A stretch of DNA of 64,000 bases, taken from an uncultured Rhodopila sp. GTDB taxonomy: Bacteria > Pseudomonadota > Alphaproteobacteria > Acetobacterales > Acetobacteraceae. Below are positions 62,143 to 64,000 of the stretch, one piece after another. The notes beneath the pieces were generated by a model. It did no database searches. It was not told the DNA's origin and saw nothing but the letters and a program-made list of their open reading frames with translations. The DNA lies in NCBI RefSeq assembly GCF_903915725.1, contig NZ_CAIWTY010000088.1, positions 1 through 64,000 of the forward strand, written 5' to 3'. The first letter of the stretch is position 1. Every line of letters begins with the position of its first letter. The translations under genes and the position numbers were made by a program.

Positions 62143-62712
62143 ATGTCCATGTCCATACCCGCCGGCTCCGCGCCGGATCTGTATGTCGAACGGCTGAAAC
62201 AGATCCACGACCACGACATGCCGTCGCTGTGCGAGGCCACCGACGCCGCCATCATCGACGGCGGCGGATTCGGCTGGGTCACGCCGCCGGGGCGCAGGGC
62301 GCTGGAATCGTATTTCCGCGGTGTCCTGCTGGTGCCGGAGCGCGAACTGTTCGTAGCACGGCTGAACGGCGACATTGTCGGCTCCGCCATCCTCGCCCGG
62401 CCGTCGCGCAATAACGAGGCGCAGGCCTTCGCTGCCACGCTGATGCATTCCTACATCGCCCCCTATGCCCGCGGCCACGGGCTGGCGCGGCTGCTGACCG
62501 AGGGGGTCGAGGAACGCGCCCGTGAACTCGGCTACCACGTCCTGAACCTCGATGTGCGCGATAGCCAGACGGCGGCGATCCGCTTGTATGAATCGATGGG
62601 CTATATCCGCTGGGGCGAGCATCCCGAATACGCCCAAGTGCGAGGCAAATCGATGGCTGGCTACTTCTATTTCAAACGTCTGCGCCCGCGGAAAGCCGGT
62701 AACGGCGAATGA
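62143..62712 (+). CDS. GNAT-family acetyltransferase inside the his operon
   Basis: 189 residues with the GNAT core: [22 protein letters not shown] (acetyl-CoA loop) and [23 protein letters not shown]. It starts three bases after hisH and overlaps hisA by 4 bp. The acetyl acceptor is unknown. Confidence 0.9.
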   Translation: MSMSIPAGSAPDLYVERLKQIHDHDMPSLCEATDAAIIDGGGFGWVTPPGRRALESYFRGVLLVPERELFVARLNGDIVGSAILARPSRNNEAQAFAATLMHSYIAPYARGHGLARLLTEGVEERARELGYHVLNLDVRDSQTAAIRLYESMGYIRWGEHPEYAQVRGKSMAGYFYFKRLRPRKAGNGE

Positions 62713-63446
62713 CCGGCCTGACCATCTATCCGGCGATCGACCTCAAAGACGGTCAATGCGTGCGGCTGCGCCGCGGCGACATGGACCAGGCGACCGTGTA
62801 TGCCGATGATCCGGGCGCGCAGGCGAAACTCTGGCAGGACTCCGGCTTCGCCTGGCTGCATGTGGTGGACCTGAACGGCGCCTTCGCCGGCAAGCCGGTG
62901 AACGCCACGGCGGTGCGCTCGATCCTGGCCAGCGTCACCGTGCCGGTCCAACTCGGCGGTGGCATCCGTGACCTGCCGGGCATCGCGGCCTGGCTCGAAG
63001 CCGGCATCACCCGGGTCATCCTGGGCAGCGCCGCGGCGAAGAACCCGCCCTTCGTGCTGGAGGCGTGCAAAGCCTTCCCCGGCCGCATCGCCGTCGGCAT
63101 CGACGCGCGCGACGGCTTCGTCGCCACCGAGGGCTGGGCGGAAACCTCCAGCATGGCAGCGGCGGAGCTCGGGCTGCGCTTCGAGGATGCCGGCGTGTCG
63201 GCCATCATCTACACCGATATCGGCCGCGACGGCATGCTGAGCGGGCTGAACCTCGACCAGACCGTCGCCCTGTCCGCCCGGCTGACCACGCCGGTGATCG
63301 CCTCCGGCGGCGTCGGCTCCCCCGGCGACCTTGCGGCGTTGAAGCAGGTGGCCGCGGGCACGCGAATCGAGGGCGTGATCGTCGGCCGCGCGCTGTATGA
63401 CGGGCGGGTCGATCCGGCCGGGGCCTTGGCGCTGTTCGCGGCGTGA
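62709..63446 (+). CDS. hisA: Phosphoribosylformimino-AICAR ribotide isomerase
   Basis: 245 residues. TIM barrel with the catalytic Asp of [17 protein letters not shown] and the second Asp in [14 protein letters not shown]. The phosphate-binding loops GGGIRD and ASGGVGS are present. Normal length. Confidence 0.97.
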   Translation: MTGLTIYPAIDLKDGQCVRLRRGDMDQATVYADDPGAQAKLWQDSGFAWLHVVDLNGAFAGKPVNATAVRSILASVTVPVQLGGGIRDLPGIAAWLEAGITRVILGSAAAKNPPFVLEACKAFPGRIAVGIDARDGFVATEGWAETSSMAAAELGLRFEDAGVSAIIYTDIGRDGMLSGLNLDQTVALSARLTTPVIASGGVGSPGDLAALKQVAAGTRIEGVIVGRALYDGRVDPAGALALFAA

Positions 63447-63550
63447 TGGCCGGATAACCTGGCAAGTGATCCGGTTCGCCGAACCTTAACACGCCGCGCG
63501 GCTGCATATCTGCTTGCATCCACGTCCCGCGCGCCTAGTAAAGCCCGACC

Positions 63551-64000
63551 ATGCTGAAACTTCGAGTCATTCCCTGCCTGGACGTGAAAGACGGCCGCGT
63601 CGTCAAGGGCGTGAACTTCGTCTCCCTGCGCGACGCCGGCGACCCGGTCGAGCAGGCGGCCGTCTATGACGCTGCCGGCGCGGACGAGCTGACATTTCTG
63701 GACATCACCGCCAGCCACGAGAACCGCGACACCATCCTCGACGTGGTGTCACGCACCGCGGCGCGGGTGTTCCTGCCGCTGACCGTCGGCGGCGGCATCC
63801 GCTCGGTCGAGGATATGCGCCGCCTGCTGCTGGCGGGTACCGACAAGTGCAGCGTCAACTCCGCCGCCGTGGCACGGCCGGAGCTGGTGCGCGAGGCGGC
63901 GACCAAGTTCGGCAGCCAGTGCGTCGTGGTGGCGGTGGACGCCAAGCAGACCGCGCCCGGCAAATGGGAGGTGTTCACCCATGGCGGACGCCGCAACACC
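63551..64000 (+). CDS. hisF: Imidazole glycerol phosphate synthase, cyclase subunit (partial)
   Basis: The first 150 residues are visible before the window ends. [20 protein letters not shown], with the catalytic Asp, and [14 protein letters not shown] match HisF. The frame is open at the right edge. Confidence 0.96.
   Translation, partial: MLKLRVIPCLDVKDGRVVKGVNFVSLRDAGDPVEQAAVYDAAGADELTFLDITASHENRDTILDVVSRTAARVFLPLTVGGGIRSVEDMRRLLLAGTDKCSVNSAAVARPELVREAATKFGSQCVVVAVDAKQTAPGKWEVFTHGGRRNT

Overview
This is a 64 kb window of high-GC alphaproteobacterial chromosome. ATP12, DUF1491, the hisB-DUF2628-hisH-(GNAT)-hisA-hisF order, an IS91-type recombinase and GGGGC-hairpin repeats point to the Rhodospirillales, most likely Acetobacteraceae of the Rhodopila/Rhodovastum kind. 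The family assignment is an inference. No rRNA, tRNA or CRISPR array was seen.

Layout. 0-1.5 kb: end of an IS91-like element, an intact tyrosine recombinase beside a truncated, chimeric transposase. 1.5-5 kb: cydDC, without cydAB beside it. 5-12 kb: a histidine kinase, panC, a MAPEG protein, a VOC protein, an amidase/gamma-glutamyltransferase pair and csaA. 12-13 kb: a decayed higBA locus followed by a 307-bp MITE-like element and palindromic repeats. 13-23 kb: acyP, ATP12, AsmA, an RluA-type pseudouridine synthase, a hydratase, and an acyl-CoA dehydrogenase, enoyl-CoA hydratase and class III CoA-transferase group. 23-25 kb: vapBC, an AT-rich patch, a DUF4160/DUF2442 pair and a nonsense-mutated BrnA-like remnant. 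25-34 kb: panE, a methyltransferase, a TRAP transporter, an unrecognised overlapping gene pair, an epimerase and a double-GNAT protein.

The centrepiece is 33.3-45.9 kb, a minus-strand cluster that reads as a complete pad pathway: thioesterase-padE-padF-padG-padH-padI/padJ-padB-padC-padD, followed by an ABC substrate-binding protein. By homology it would take phenylacetate to phenylacetyl-CoA (PadJ), to phenylglyoxylate (PadBCD), and to benzoyl-CoA plus CO2 (PadEFGHI), without oxygen. A perfect FNR/FixK-type box (TTGATCTAAATCAA) lies upstream of the first gene. A 92-bp palindromic repeat found three times in the window lies inside one open frame that joins padI to padJ, and another copy lies just upstream of padI.

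46-50 kb holds an ABC-F ATPase, a two-unit DM9/DUF3421 gene broken by two frameshifts and a stop, and a coiled-coil protein with a GRPRK motif. 52-60 kb holds DUF2760 and two divergent Hsp70 genes, separated by an accessory patch (DUF1254 protein, vapB with a truncated vapC, DUF2283/DUF4258 pair). The window ends in a histidine operon that runs off the right edge.

Recurring themes are toxin-antitoxin loci in which one partner has decayed, short palindromic repeats beside or within genes, and in-frame tandem repeats that lengthen proteins (CydD N terminus, receiver loop of the kinase, a membrane-anchored coiled coil).
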